Made by a program: the position numbers and the translations under genes | The notes under the pieces: generated by a model | Database searches by the model: none | Told to the model about the DNA's origin: nothing | Seen by the model: only the letters and a program-made list of their open reading frames with translations | Part shown: positions 25,649 to 35,196 of the stretch, piece by piece | How the letters are laid out: every line of letters begins with the position of its first letter | How positions within the stretch are numbered: position 1 is the stretch's first letter | NCBI RefSeq assembly: GCF_014641695.1 | Contig: NZ_BMIF01000001.1 | Coordinates: 558,001 to 622,000, forward strand | Reading direction: 5' to 3' | DNA from: Nitratireductor aestuarii | GTDB lineage: Bacteria; Pseudomonadota; Alphaproteobacteria; Rhizobiales; Rhizobiaceae | DNA length: 64,000 nt

Positions 25649-26668
25649 TCAGCGAACCGGCGGAGCGTACTGCAGACCGCCTTTGGTCCACAGCGCATTC
25701 AGGCCGCGCTGGATCTTGAGTGGGGTGTCCGGTCCGATGTTGCGGTCGAAGATCTCGCCGTAGTTGCCGACGGCCTTGATGACCTTCACCATCCAGTCAT
25801 TGGTCAGGCCGACGTCGGCGCCGAAGTTGCCATCCTGGCCGAGCAGGCGGCGCACATCCGGGTTCTCCGAATTGACCATTTCGTCAACGTTGTCTTGGTT
25901 CACGCCAAGCTCTTCAGCATTCAAGAGGCCGAAGTGCACCCACTTGACGATATCGAACCACTGCTCATCGCCCTGGCGAACGAGCGGGCCCAAAGGCTCC
26001 TTGGAGATGATTTCTGGCAGAACCACGTGCTCATCCGGATTGGCGAGCTCCAGACGGCTTGCATAGAGGCCCGAGGCATCCGTGGTCAGCACGTCGCAGC
26101 GACCCTGCTCATAGGCGGTGTTCACGTCGTTCTGCGATTCGATAACGACCGGCTGGAACTCCATGTTGTTGGAGCGGAAATAGTCGGTCAGGTTAAGCTC
26201 GGTGGTGGTGCCGCTCTGCACGCAGACGGTTGCGCCGGAAAGCTGCAGCGCGGAGGTCACGTCCAGATCCTTGCGGACCATGAAGCCCTGGCCGTCGTAG
26301 TAGTTGACGCCAACGAAGTTGAGGCCGAGCGCCGTGTCGCGGTTCATCGTCCAGGTGGTGTTGCGGGCCAGCAGGTCAACTTCGTTGTTCTGCAGCGCCG
26401 GGAAGCGCTGAACTGCGGAAAGAGGCGTGAACTGAACCTTGGTTCCATCACCATCGAAAACAGCGGCAGCAACTGCACGGCAGTAGTCGACGTCAAATCC
26501 TAGCCATTCGCCGTCATCACCCTGATAGCCGAATCCGGGTAGTCCGGTGTTTACGCCGCAGCGCAGGGTGCCAGCCTTCTTGACGTCGTCCAAAGTAGCG
26601 GCACTCGCTGGCATTGCAGACAGAGCAATGATTGATGCTCCAAGGAGTGTCTTGACCAAGTTCTTCAT
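25649..26668 (-). CDS. aapJ: General L-amino acid-binding protein AapJ
   Basis: 339 residues from ATG 26668, chosen because AAGGGG sits 7 bases upstream; an earlier ATG at 26692 lacks such a site. Signal peptide cleaves after about ASA (residue 23-24). TLDDVKKAGTLRCGVNTGLPGFG is the start of the mature type II binding fold; LGFDVDYCRAVAAAVFDG and TCVQSGTTTELNLTDYF are hallmarks of AapJ/BztA. It captures amino acids in the periplasm and delivers them to AapQM. First gene of the operon. Confidence 0.94.
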   Translation of the reverse strand: MKNLVKTLLGASIIALSAMPASAATLDDVKKAGTLRCGVNTGLPGFGYQGDDGEWLGFDVDYCRAVAAAVFDGDGTKVQFTPLSAVQRFPALQNNEVDLLARNTTWTMNRDTALGLNFVGVNYYDGQGFMVRKDLDVTSALQLSGATVCVQSGTTTELNLTDYFRSNNMEFQPVVIESQNDVNTAYEQGRCDVLTTDASGLYASRLELANPDEHVVLPEIISKEPLGPLVRQGDEQWFDIVKWVHFGLLNAEELGVNQDNVDEMVNSENPDVRRLLGQDGNFGADVGLTNDWMVKVIKAVGNYGEIFDRNIGPDTPLKIQRGLNALWTKGGLQYAPPVR

Positions 26669-27191
26669 TCTCTTTCCCCTTATTGTTTTCATTCAGGGCT
26701 TGCCCATCATCAATGGAACGACCGACTGATCTGCCGATCCTCCCATTCCCAAGCTTGCATGCCCATCGAATTTCATAATGTGACCTAGGTCAAGCACGAA
26801 ACATTTCAACCGACCATAATTCTAGAGGATGTCGTTCTTTGACCGTTAGGTGGCTTGCTGTCTGCCCCGGACACCCGATCAACACACGCAACTATTCGCA
26901 GCATAAACCACCAGCATACTGCACCATAACAAGCTGGTTATGCACTCATCCTTAAATATTGCTGGATTAGTCTCTATCCTGTTTTCCGTATGGTATATTG
27001 CGATGATACATTTGATTGCCAGCATAATCATCAATCTGAACGCCATTACAGATCACAGACTGCATCACTCGCCCACGAACATTGAGCAGCGGCAGGAAAG
27101 GCCTGTTCCGAACTTGATCCATCTACACTACTCTACCTGTATACCCGCGCGCGATGCTGTTCAGTCAAATTTACTTGGCTGCGGAAAACCT
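26669..27191. other. AT-rich region upstream of aapJ
   Basis: About 520 bases, clearly richer in A and T than the flanks, presumably with the aap promoter. It contains the TGACCTAGGTCA palindrome listed separately. The open frame extending rightwards across it is not convincing until about 27190. Confidence 0.5.
26781..26792. promoter_or_regulatory. Perfect 12-bp palindrome TGACCTAGGTCA upstream of aapJ
   Basis: It sits 113 bases upstream of the aapJ start codon in an AT-rich region. The symmetry suggests a dimeric regulator site; the regulator is not known from the sequence. Confidence 0.4.
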
Positions 27192-27419
27192 TTGGAAACC
27201 GAACTTTCCCGCACCGTCGTTCTGGAGGAGTACCTGGGCATCAACGCGGAACTCCGTCCGGCCCTCCGCAAGATGCTGAAAAACGACCGGCTGCCCAAGG
27301 CGCAGCCAGAGGTAAGACCACGGGCGATTGGTCCGAAATTCCTGCAGGATCCGGAAGACATGCTGGACCTGACAAAGCCCACCAGGACGAAGGCGACAGA
27401 TGAAGGGGGCAGCAACTAG
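27192..27419 (+). CDS. Hypothetical small basic protein or gene remnant
   Basis: From a possible TTG start this frame gives 75 residues with strongly coding-like codon use (third positions mostly G or C): TELSRTVVLEEYLGINAELRP onwards. The same frame is open to 26940 but the upstream part is AT-rich and unlike coding sequence, so the start is uncertain and the gene could be the 3' remnant of a longer one. It ends 10 bases before the convergent gltX stop. I recognise no family. Confidence 0.4.
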   Translation: METELSRTVVLEEYLGINAELRPALRKMLKNDRLPKAQPEVRPRAIGPKFLQDPEDMLDLTKPTRTKATDEGGSN

Positions 27420-27429
27420 CCCCGTTCGT

Positions 27430-28806
27430 TTAAGCTCTGGTGAGCCTGTTCACAGCGCCTTCGCGGCCGATCAGCGGCAGAAGTTCTGCCAGTTCGGGCC
27501 CAGAATCGCGACCCGTCAGCGCCTGACGCAGCGGGTGGAAGAGTTCCCTGCCCTTGCGGCCACTCGCGGTCTTCACAGCACCGGTCCAGGCCTTCCACGT
27601 TCCGTGATCCCAGGGCTCGGGCGGAAGCAGGTCAGCTGCCGCCTTCACAAAAGCCCTGTCGTCGTCGGAAAGCTCCACTTCGACTGGTCCCTGCTCGACG
27701 ACTGTCCACCAGACCGCCGTATCGGTAAGGCGCTCGATGTTTCCGCGCACCGCATTCCAGAAGGCTTCAGCCTTCGGACCGTCGATGCCAAGCTCCTTCA
27801 GCTGCGCGGATACCTCGTCAAATGACTTTGCCTGAACGATCGCGCGGCTCAGCACCAGAAGCTCGGCCGGATCGAACTTGGCCGACGACTTCGAGCTGGT
27901 CGAAGGATCAAAGCGGGCTGCCAGCTCATTCATCGTCCGGCAGGCTTCGACCGACGCTGAGGTGCCAATCAGAACAGCAAGCGAAGCGACCGCCATCGGC
28001 TCGATGCCATCTTCGCGCAAGCTACGGACAGACAGAGCGCCGGTGCGCTTCGAAAGCCCCTCACCCGAAACCGTGGTGAGGAGATTGTGATGGCCGAATT
28101 CCGGCGGCACCGCGCCCAGAGCACGAAACAGCGCGATCTGCGCGCCCGTGTTGGTTACATGGTCGTCGCCGCGAATGACGTGGGTGATGCCTAGATCGAT
28201 ATCATCGACGACTGACGGCAGCGTGTAGAGGAAACTTCCGTCCTCGCGCACCAGAACCGGATCGGACATGGAGGCAAGATCCACGGTCTGCGGGCCGCGA
28301 ACGATATCGTCCCAATGGACTTCCGTGCGTTGCGGGCTGAATGGATCCGTGTCGAAATTGGGCAACAGGAAGCGCCAATGCGGCTTGCGGCCTTCAGCCT
28401 CCAGAGCGTTGCGCTCCTCTTCGGTCAGCTTCAGCGCCTCACGGCCATAGACCGGCGGCAGACGGCGCGTAAGGCGGATCTTGCGGCGGCGCTCCAGCTC
28501 TTCCGCGGTGTCATAGCAGGGATAAAGAACGCCAGCAGCCTTCAGCTTCTCCACCGCCTGCTCATAGAGCGCAAAGCGGTCGGACTGACGACACACAAAA
28601 TGCGGGCTGACGCCGAGCCACGCCAGATCGGTCTCAATCTGATCAGCGTATTCGGTTTTCGAGCGCTCGCGGTCCGTATCGTCGAAGCGCAGGATGAACC
28701 GGCCGTTGTTCTGGAGGGCGAACAGCCAGTTGAACAGCGCGGTGCGTGTGTTTCCGATATGGATTTGCCCTGTCGGAGAAGGCGCGAAGCGAACGGTAAT
28801 GGTCAT
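27430..28806 (-). CDS. gltX: Glutamyl-tRNA synthetase
   Basis: 458 residues. The class I signature HIGH appears as HIGN (16-19, within [11 protein letters not shown]) and KMSKS as LSKRTG (251-256). It charges tRNA with glutamate in the cytoplasm. [10 protein letters not shown] and [17 protein letters not shown] are conserved GluRS motifs. Many alphaproteobacteria have two GluRS genes. Only this one is in the window, so the specificity towards tRNA-Glu or tRNA-Gln cannot be decided here. It lies downstream of nadE with a long hairpin between. Confidence 0.94.
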   Translation of the reverse strand: MTITVRFAPSPTGQIHIGNTRTALFNWLFALQNNGRFILRFDDTDRERSKTEYADQIETDLAWLGVSPHFVCRQSDRFALYEQAVEKLKAAGVLYPCYDTAEELERRRKIRLTRRLPPVYGREALKLTEEERNALEAEGRKPHWRFLLPNFDTDPFSPQRTEVHWDDIVRGPQTVDLASMSDPVLVREDGSFLYTLPSVVDDIDLGITHVIRGDDHVTNTGAQIALFRALGAVPPEFGHHNLLTTVSGEGLSKRTGALSVRSLREDGIEPMAVASLAVLIGTSASVEACRTMNELAARFDPSTSSKSSAKFDPAELLVLSRAIVQAKSFDEVSAQLKELGIDGPKAEAFWNAVRGNIERLTDTAVWWTVVEQGPVEVELSDDDRAFVKAAADLLPPEPWDHGTWKAWTGAVKTASGRKGRELFHPLRQALTGRDSGPELAELLPLIGREGAVNRLTRA

Positions 28807-28843
28807 GGCAATGAGGTAGCCGAGGCTTCAATTCTTGGCAAGT

Positions 28844-28883
28844 GCGCGTTCAGCTGGCAACGGTTGTTGCCAGCTGAACGCGC
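28844..28883 (-). terminator. 18-bp perfect hairpin between nadE and gltX
   Basis: Arms GCGCGTTCAGCTGGCAAC and its exact complement are separated by a 4-base loop. It lies 17 bases past the nadE stop and 37 bases before the gltX start. No T-run follows on the minus strand, so it may be an RNA-stability or attenuation element rather than a classical terminator. Confidence 0.6.
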
Positions 28884-28900
28884 AAGGGAAAAACGGACGA

Positions 28901-30559
28901 TCAGGAACGGTCGCGGAACTTGTTGGTGATCGGGTAGCGCCGGTCGCGGCCAAAGTTCTTGCGCGTGATCTTCACGCCGGGAGCGGCCTGACGGCGCTTG
29001 TATTCGGCGATGTAGAGCAGATGCTCGACGCGGTGCACCAGATCGCGGTCGTGACCACGTGCGACAATATCATCGACGCTCATCTCGTTCTCGACCAGGC
29101 ACTCGAGGATGTCATCCAGCACCGGATAGGGCGGAAGCGAATCCTGGTCCGTCTGGTTTTCGCGCAGTTCCGCCGACGGAGCCTTGTCGATGATCGAGAC
29201 CGGAATCACCTCGCCTGAGGGGCCAAGGCTGCCTGCCGGAACGTTGGCATTGCGCCAGCGGCAGAGGCCGTAGACCTGCATCTTGTATAGGTCCTTGATG
29301 GGATTGAAGCCGCCGTTCATATCGCCATAAAGCGTTGCATAGCCGACCGACATCTCGGATTTGTTGCCGGTGGTGAGCACCATGGAGCCGAACTTGTTCG
29401 ACAGCGCCATGAGCAGCGTGCCGCGCGTGCGGCTCTGAAGGTTTTCCTCCGTCACGCCAGCTTCCGTGCCTTCGAACAGCGGCGCGAGTGCCTTCAGAAA
29501 GCCTTCGACCGGCTCAAAGATCGGCAGATAATCGTACTTGCAGCCGAGTGCGCGGGCGCAATCCTCCGCGTCTTTGACCGAGGTTTGCGCGGTGTAGCGG
29601 TAAGGCAGCATCACCGCCCTCACCCGCTCCGGTCCGAGTGCGTCGACGGCCATCGCGCAGCAGATCGCAGAGTCAACGCCACCGGACATGCCGAGCGTCA
29701 CACCCGGGAAACCGTTCTTGTTCACATAGTCCCGCAAGCCCAGAACACAGGCGGTGTAATCGGCCTCCTCATTCTCAGGGATGGCGGCCATTGGGCCTTC
29801 GGTACACACCCACGTTCCGCCGTCGCGCTGCCACACGGTCAGCGCGATATCCTCGGAGAACTCCGGCATCTGGAAGGCGGGCGTCTTGTCTGCCTGTATC
29901 GCGAAAGACGCACCGTCGAAGACAAGCTCATCCTGGCCGCCCACCATGTTGGCGTAGACGATCGGAAGTTCCGTCTCGATGACCTGGCGGATCACCACCT
30001 GCTGGCGACGATCCACCTTGCCGCGATGATAGGGTGAACCGTTCGGCACGAGCAGGATTTCGGCACCTGCCTCGGCGAGCGTCTCGCAGACGCCAAGTTC
30101 GCCCCAGATATCCTCGCAGATCGGGATTCCAATGCGCACGCCACGGTAGTTGATAGGTCCGCCGATCTGGGGGCCAGCAACGAAGACGCGCTTCTCGTCA
30201 AACTCGCCATAGTTCGGCAGATCGACCTTGTAGCGCTCGGCGATGACCTTGCCGCCGTCCAGCGCCACGATGGCATTGTGCACGCCGCTCTGTCGCTTCA
30301 GGGGCGTACCGATGATGACACCCGGACCGCCATCAGCAGTATCCGCGGCAAACTCCGTCACCGCCTCCTCGCAGGCAGCGAGGAACGCTGGCTTCAGAAC
30401 CAGGTCTTCCGGAGGATAACCAGCAATGAAAAGCTCGGTGAAGAGCACCAGATCCGCCCCAAGCTCAGCCGCCTTCGCGCGCGCCTCCCGCGCCTTCTTA
30501 AGGTTACCGACGATGTCGCCGACGGTCGGATTAAGCTGCGCGATGGCAATACGAAGCAT
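28901..30559 (-). CDS. nadE: Glutamine-dependent NAD+ synthetase
   Basis: 552 residues from ATG 30559 (MLRIAIAQLNPTVGDIVGN); the longer open frame upstream has no family resemblance. It makes NAD+ from deamido-NAD+, ATP and glutamine. The N-terminal nitrilase-type glutaminase has its triad: Glu in FTELFIAGYPP, Lys in KVDLPNYGEFDEKRVF, Cys in GIPICEDIWGE. The C-terminal synthetase has the P-loop GMSGGVDSAICCA and the TGNKSEMSVGYATLYGD motif. Length agrees with the two-domain form. It lies upstream of gltX on the same strand. Confidence 0.95.
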   Translation of the reverse strand: MLRIAIAQLNPTVGDIVGNLKKAREARAKAAELGADLVLFTELFIAGYPPEDLVLKPAFLAACEEAVTEFAADTADGGPGVIIGTPLKRQSGVHNAIVALDGGKVIAERYKVDLPNYGEFDEKRVFVAGPQIGGPINYRGVRIGIPICEDIWGELGVCETLAEAGAEILLVPNGSPYHRGKVDRRQQVVIRQVIETELPIVYANMVGGQDELVFDGASFAIQADKTPAFQMPEFSEDIALTVWQRDGGTWVCTEGPMAAIPENEEADYTACVLGLRDYVNKNGFPGVTLGMSGGVDSAICCAMAVDALGPERVRAVMLPYRYTAQTSVKDAEDCARALGCKYDYLPIFEPVEGFLKALAPLFEGTEAGVTEENLQSRTRGTLLMALSNKFGSMVLTTGNKSEMSVGYATLYGDMNGGFNPIKDLYKMQVYGLCRWRNANVPAGSLGPSGEVIPVSIIDKAPSAELRENQTDQDSLPPYPVLDDILECLVENEMSVDDIVARGHDRDLVHRVEHLLYIAEYKRRQAAPGVKITRKNFGRDRRYPITNKFRDRS

Positions 30560-30684
30560 GGGATTCTCTGTGCTAGGTTTAGAACCTGTGTCTCGTTGAA
30601 CCTTTAACGCACAGGGAATAACGATGCAATTGAATGCATGATGGTGATGGGCAGCGCCTCCATCTGGGGGCGCCGCCGCAACAC

Positions 30685-30867
30685 TTATGCTCCCGGATTT
30701 GGAGCCATTATTTCGCATACAGCCTGTTCAATGAAACTCGGCTGATCATAGCACTTGATGCCACAAGCAATGGCAGAATCACCTCCCATTTCGCAAGCGG
30801 AGGCGGGAGCGACACCGGCAGATGAAATACCAGCGAGAACAATAAACGCCATTAAAATGCTTTTCAT
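30685..30867 (-). CDS. Tiny secreted four-cysteine peptide
   Basis: 60 residues from ATG 30867, with AGGTGA 5 bases upstream. A clear signal peptide (MKS + LMAFIVLAGISSAGVA) is followed by ASA-Cys25, so cleavage would leave a mature chain of about 36 residues with an N-terminal Cys; a lipoprotein is possible, but position -3 is not the usual Leu. Cysteines at 25, 35, 39 and 51 could form two disulfides. The gene is AT-rich compared with its neighbours. An 18-bp palindrome lies about 60 bases upstream. I recognise no family. Confidence 0.65.
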   Translation of the reverse strand: MKSILMAFIVLAGISSAGVAPASACEMGGDSAIACGIKCYDQPSFIEQAVCEIMAPNPGA

Positions 30868-30928
30868 AATATCACCTGTATAAAATCGCTAAAGTGACTA
30901 CGTTTTCCATACACCGATATTATCATAT

Positions 30929-30946
30929 ATAAAACAATTGTTTTAT
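30929..30946. promoter_or_regulatory. 18-bp perfect palindrome ATAAAACAATTGTTTTAT
   Basis: It lies 62 bases upstream of the small secreted peptide in a very AT-rich intergenic stretch (30868-31039). The symmetry and position fit an operator; the ACAATTGT core recalls MarR/OhrR-type sites, but no regulator gene is nearby. Confidence 0.5.
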
Positions 30947-31039
30947 TAACTTTAGTTTATATTTCACATAACTTTCTCGTCGAATGATTGTGCTCTAATA
31001 AATAAGACTTCATTTTCACGCCGACATGCATTGTTGCTT

Positions 31040-31435
31040 TCAACTCGACTGCGCAAATTGTGGCAGGTCATCATCAATTTCGTAGTAATCGCCTTTGTCG
31101 GCGACGAAAATGTGGAACTTTCCCTTCAGTCCCGTCGGTGCATCGAGACTGCCGGCTTGTACGGCGATGCCGGGCCAGCGATCACTTTTCCAGAATAGGG
31201 CTGATCCGCACCGGCCGCAGAAGCCGCGGTAGGAGCTTTCGGACGACTGGTACCAGTTGACGGAGTCCTCTCCCTCGATCTCGATTTGCTCGCGTTTGAC
31301 GTTGATCGTCGCGTAATGGTGCCCCGTCTGGCGGCGGCACATGGAGCAGTGGCAGAAGGTTACGCCACCTGCGTCGCCCGTGATCTTGAATTGCACGTTG
31401 CCGCAAAGGCAGCGGCCATGTCTGATTTCATCCAT
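31040..31435 (-). CDS. GFA family protein (CENP-V/Gfa zinc fold)
   Basis: 131 residues from ATG 31435; upstream in-frame codons overlap the terminator of the next gene, and GGGGGA precedes this start. The zinc ligands of the Gfa fold are visible: RCLCGNVQF, FCHCSMCRRQTG, and FCGRCGSALFW. The family is named for glutathione-dependent formaldehyde-activating enzyme, but most members have no proven reaction and bind a structural/active zinc. Located in the cytoplasm, no export signal. It lies just downstream of the DAHP synthase gene. Confidence 0.88.
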   Translation of the reverse strand: MDEIRHGRCLCGNVQFKITGDAGGVTFCHCSMCRRQTGHHYATINVKREQIEIEGEDSVNWYQSSESSYRGFCGRCGSALFWKSDRWPGIAVQAGSLDAPTGLKGKFHIFVADKGDYYEIDDDLPQFAQSS

Positions 31436-31455
31436 CGCATTCCCCCAGGAACAAA

Positions 31456-31490
31456 CAAAAAAGCCCGCCGTGTCTGCCACAGCGAGCTTC
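31456..31490 (-). terminator. Intrinsic terminator of the DAHP synthase gene
   Basis: On the minus strand a 10-bp stem with several G-U pairs (GCTCGCTGTG / CACGGCGGGC) is followed by TTTTTTG. It separates the DAHP synthase gene from the GFA gene. Confidence 0.75.
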
Positions 31491-31535
31491 TTAGTTGGAA
31501 CGAAAAGTTTTGATCGGAGCGATCAGCCGTCCTGA

Positions 31536-32915
31536 TCAGAGGGCAGCAGCAACCTGCTGGCGAGGCTTGCCGGCGGAGCTCTTCTTCATGAGTTCCGCGA
31601 CGAGGAACGCCAGTTCCAGCGCCTGGTCCGCGTTCAGACGCGGATCGCAGTGCGTGTGGTAACGGTCCTGCAGGTCTTCTGCCGAGATCGCGCGGGCACC
31701 GCCGGTGCATTCTGTAACGTTCTTGCCGGTCATCTCGATGTGGATGCCGCCCGGATGGGTGCCTTCCGCATGGTGAACGTCGAAGAAGCTCTGAACTTCC
31801 GAGAGGATCCGGTCGAACGGACGCGTCTTGTAGCTGTTGAGCGAGATCGTGTTGCCATGCATCGGATCACAGGACCACACAACCTTGCGGCCTTCGCGCT
31901 CTACGGCGCGAACGAGCTTCGGCAGGTGCTCACCAACCTTTTCGGCGCCGAAGCGGGCGATCAGGGTGATGCGGCCGGCCTCGTTCTGCGGGTTCAGGAT
32001 GTCGAGCAGCGTCAGCAGCGTGTCCGGATCAAGCGACGGACCGCACTTGAGGCCAATCGGGTTCTTCACGCCACGGCAGTATTCAACATGGGCATGGTCC
32101 GGCTGGCGGGTACGGTCGCCGATCCAGATCATGTGGCCGGAGGTGGCGTACCAATCGCCGGACGTGGAGTCGATGCGGGTCAGCGCCTCCTCGTAGCCGA
32201 GCAGCAGTGCTTCGTGGCTCGTGTAGAAGTCGGTCTCACGCAGCGACGGATGGCTCTCGGCATTGATGCCGATGGCGCGCATGAAATCCATCGTCTCGCT
32301 GATGCGGTCGGCGATGGCGCGGTAGCGCTCGGCCTGGGGGCTATCGGCGAGGAAGCCAACCATCCACTTGTGCACGTTTTCAAGGTTGGCGTAGCCGCCC
32401 TGCGCGAAGGCGCGCAGCAGGTTCAGCGTTGCCGCCGACTGGCGGTAGGCCATTTCCTGACGGTTCGGATCCGGAAGACGCGATGCTTCCGTGAAATCGA
32501 TGCCATTGATGATGTCGCCACGGTAGGACGGAAGCGTCACGCCGTCCTTGGACTCCGTGTCCGACGAACGCGGCTTGGCGAACTGACCGGCAATGCGGCC
32601 AATCTTCACAACGGGCTGCGCGCCGGCATAGGTCAGAACGACCGCCATCTGCAGGAAGACGCGGAAGAAGTCGCGGATGTTATCCGCGCCATGCTCGGCA
32701 AAGCTTTCCGCGCAGTCACCACCCTGGAGAAGAAACGCCTCGCCATTTGCCACTGCGGCCAGCTGCTTCTTGAGCTTGCGGGCCTCACCGGCAAAAACCA
32801 GCGGGGGATAGGTCGCCATGCGGCCTTCAACGTCTGCAAGAACAGCCGGATCCGGATATGCCGGAACTTGCTGGATTGGCTTGTTTCTCCAGGAGTTTGG
32901 CGACCATTTCATCAT
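31536..32915 (-). CDS. Class II (plant-type) DAHP synthase
   Basis: About 459 residues from ATG 32915; a GTG at 32924 or the next ATG at 32912 are alternatives. It condenses phosphoenolpyruvate and erythrose 4-phosphate as the first step of the shikimate pathway. The sequence is the class II type found in plants and many alphaproteobacteria: [14 protein letters not shown] at the start, [11 protein letters not shown] (metal-binding Cys), [29 protein letters not shown] (metal His), [18 protein letters not shown]. No fused chorismate mutase. It lies alone between gor and the GFA gene with its own terminator. Confidence 0.94.
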   Translation of the reverse strand: MMKWSPNSWRNKPIQQVPAYPDPAVLADVEGRMATYPPLVFAGEARKLKKQLAAVANGEAFLLQGGDCAESFAEHGADNIRDFFRVFLQMAVVLTYAGAQPVVKIGRIAGQFAKPRSSDTESKDGVTLPSYRGDIINGIDFTEASRLPDPNRQEMAYRQSAATLNLLRAFAQGGYANLENVHKWMVGFLADSPQAERYRAIADRISETMDFMRAIGINAESHPSLRETDFYTSHEALLLGYEEALTRIDSTSGDWYATSGHMIWIGDRTRQPDHAHVEYCRGVKNPIGLKCGPSLDPDTLLTLLDILNPQNEAGRITLIARFGAEKVGEHLPKLVRAVEREGRKVVWSCDPMHGNTISLNSYKTRPFDRILSEVQSFFDVHHAEGTHPGGIHIEMTGKNVTECTGGARAISAEDLQDRYHTHCDPRLNADQALELAFLVAELMKKSSAGKPRQQVAAAL

Positions 32916-33037
32916 AACTACCACCCGAAAATCTTGTGGGCTCTCCCCACGGCAGGGGCTCTTTACACGACCCCCACAATATATTCCAGTTCTTATCGTG
33001 CGGGGGCGTAAAGCAGAGGGTGAAGTTATTCTACACC

Positions 33038-34423
33038 CTAGCCCACCCGCTCGCCATTCTTGATGCGGTAGCTCGGCTGGTACATCGTCACCAGCTCTTC
33101 CGCCGCCGAAGGATGCACGGCCATGGTGCGGTCGAAATCATCCTTCGTGAGCTTGCCCTTGATGGTGATGCCCAGAAGCTGCGCCATTTCACCGGCGTCA
33201 GGCCCGAGGATATGCGCACCCACCACCCGGCGGGTTGCTGCATCCACCACGAGCTTCATGATCATCTTGTCATCCCGACCAGCGAGCGTATTGCGCATCG
33301 GGCGGAAGCTCGCGCGATAGATTTCGAGCTCCTCGAAGCGCTTGCAGGCTTCCTCTTCCGAGAGGCCGACGGTACCGATTTCCGGCTGCGAGAAGACAGC
33401 CGTCGCAATGTCCTGGTGATCGACCGGCGTCGGATTGTTCTTGTACTCGGTCTCGATGAAGCACATGGCCTCGTGGATCGCGACCGGCGTCAGCTGCACC
33501 CGATCCGTCACGTCGCCCAGCGCCCAGATATTGTCGACGTTGGTGCGGGAGAATTCATCCACGATGATCTCGCCCCTTGGCCCCGTCTCCACGCCGGCAG
33601 CATCAAGGCCCAGACCCTCCGTGTTCGGCACACGGCCGATCGCCAGCATCACCTTGTTGAAGACGCAGGTCTCGCCGGACTTCAGCAGCACGTCAAGCTG
33701 GCCGTCCGCCCGCTTCTCGACCTTCATGATCACGTCCTGGCAGACGATCCGGATGCCCTTGGCTTCCATTGCTTCGTGCAGGCCGCGGCGCATGTCGCCA
33801 TCGAAACGCCCGAGGATCTCCTTGCCGCGATAGATCAGCGTCGTCTCGACACCGAGGCCATGGAAGATATTGGCGAACTCAACCGCGATATAGCCGCCGC
33901 CCTCGATGGCGATCGAGCGCGGCAGTTCATCGAGATCGAATGCTTCGTTCGAGGAAATGCAATATTCGTTGCCCGGCAGGTCCGGATGCATATTGGGACG
34001 AGCGCCAACGGCAATGACGATCTTTTCGGCGGTCACCGTCTCGGATCCGACCTGGATCGTGTGCCGGTCGACCAGCACCGCCCTGCCCTCGTAGAGACGC
34101 GCGCCGGCATTATCCAGCCCCTTGCGATAGAGACCTTCCAGACGGGTGATTTCCTTTTCCTTGTTGGCAACGAGCGTCGGCCAGTCGAAGGATGTCTCGC
34201 CTACGGTCCACCCATAGCCTACCGCATCGGCAAAATGTTCGGGGAACTGCGAGGCATAGACATAGAGCTTCTTGGGAACACAGCCGCGGATGACACAGGT
34301 TCCGCCAAACCGGTACTCCTCAGCGATTGCAACGCGCTTGCCAAGAGAGGCTGCGACACGCGCGGAACGAACACCGCCCGAGCCTCCGCCAATCACAAAG
34401 AGATCATAGTCAAATTCGGCCAT
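33038..34423 (-). CDS. gor: Glutathione-disulfide reductase
   Basis: 461 residues from ATG 34423 ([17 protein letters not shown]). It reduces oxidised glutathione with NADPH. FAD motif [10 protein letters not shown] (12-21), redox-active disulfide [13 protein letters not shown] (Cys43 and Cys48), NAD(P)-binding segment [17 protein letters not shown], and the C-terminal catalytic His in [11 protein letters not shown] are all present. The frame starts 4 codons earlier at 34435. It is followed, on the minus strand, by the DAHP synthase and preceded by the DUF2059/rpiA pair. Confidence 0.94.
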   Translation of the reverse strand: MAEFDYDLFVIGGGSGGVRSARVAASLGKRVAIAEEYRFGGTCVIRGCVPKKLYVYASQFPEHFADAVGYGWTVGETSFDWPTLVANKEKEITRLEGLYRKGLDNAGARLYEGRAVLVDRHTIQVGSETVTAEKIVIAVGARPNMHPDLPGNEYCISSNEAFDLDELPRSIAIEGGGYIAVEFANIFHGLGVETTLIYRGKEILGRFDGDMRRGLHEAMEAKGIRIVCQDVIMKVEKRADGQLDVLLKSGETCVFNKVMLAIGRVPNTEGLGLDAAGVETGPRGEIIVDEFSRTNVDNIWALGDVTDRVQLTPVAIHEAMCFIETEYKNNPTPVDHQDIATAVFSQPEIGTVGLSEEEACKRFEELEIYRASFRPMRNTLAGRDDKMIMKLVVDAATRRVVGAHILGPDAGEMAQLLGITIKGKLTKDDFDRTMAVHPSAAEELVTMYQPSYRIKNGERVG

Positions 34424-34592
34424 TCTGCGCCCCATTTGCGGAAGGAACCATGGCTGCCGGGGCAGCCCTCAAGAATCTCGGACCCTGCCTAGCAGAGGTC
34501 CAATGCTGTAGCGACTCCAAACATCTAGTTCTTCCTTCGCTGATATTCGAGTACCCGCTCCGCTTCCCCTTCGGGAAAGCTGCGGCGCAAAC

Positions 34593-34620
34593 GAAAAAGC
34601 CCGGCGCAATGGCCGGGCTT
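34593..34620 (-). terminator. Intrinsic terminator after the DUF2059 gene
   Basis: Stem GCCCGGC / GCCGGGC with a short loop. On the minus strand it is followed by TTTTTCG. It lies 24 bases after the stop of the DUF2059 gene. Confidence 0.8.
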
Positions 34621-34643
34621 CGCGATGCTGCTGTCAGTAGAAT

Positions 34644-35165
34644 TTATTTCTTCTGCTCAGCCTGATCTTTCAGCGATGTATTGATGACTTCCACGACCTG
34701 CGAGGAGAGATCGCGCATGACGCCGTTGCGCCAGATCTCGGCAGCTGCCAGCATCTCGCGGGACACGAGCGGACCCTTGGAGATGAGTGCCTTGCCCGCC
34801 TCTGACGAGTAGAACGTGTTGATGGCGTTCAGCTCTTCGATCGAGAACGCCTGGGCGTAGATCGAGGCAACCTCCTTCTCGAGGTCGGCACGGCGCGATG
34901 CCAGCTCCAGAGCCTTCGCATCAACCGTCGAGTTGATCTCGTTGACCAAATTTGGGCTCTGCTGGATCAGCTCGGCCTTCAGCTGCTGTGCAGCCATCGG
35001 CAAAACATTGTCGAATTCATCCGTTGCGCCGAGCGCGGCGACCGTCGCACGGGCAGCCTTCAGATGTTCTTCGGAGAATTCCTGCGCATATGAGGGCAGC
35101 GACAGCGCCGCCAAGCCCATCACGGCGCCAATGGCAACGAGGCGAGCGCGTTTTGCCAGTGTCAT
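34644..35165 (-). CDS. Periplasmic DUF2059 protein
   Basis: 173 residues from ATG 35165, preceded by AGGAT; the open frame upstream overlaps rpiA. The signal peptide (KRARLVAIGAVMGLAALSLPSYA) cleaves near residue 28. The rest is mostly alpha-helical with the DUF2059 landmark ELNAINTFYSSEAGKALISKGP near residue 115. Function of the family is not known. In rhizobia it sits beside rpiA and gor as here, which supports the orthology but not a role. Confidence 0.88.
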   Translation of the reverse strand: MTLAKRARLVAIGAVMGLAALSLPSYAQEFSEEHLKAARATVAALGATDEFDNVLPMAAQQLKAELIQQSPNLVNEINSTVDAKALELASRRADLEKEVASIYAQAFSIEELNAINTFYSSEAGKALISKGPLVSREMLAAAEIWRNGVMRDLSSQVVEVINTSLKDQAEQKK

Positions 35166-35196
35166 CTTCGATCCTACTCCATGTCCTCGGTTCAAA

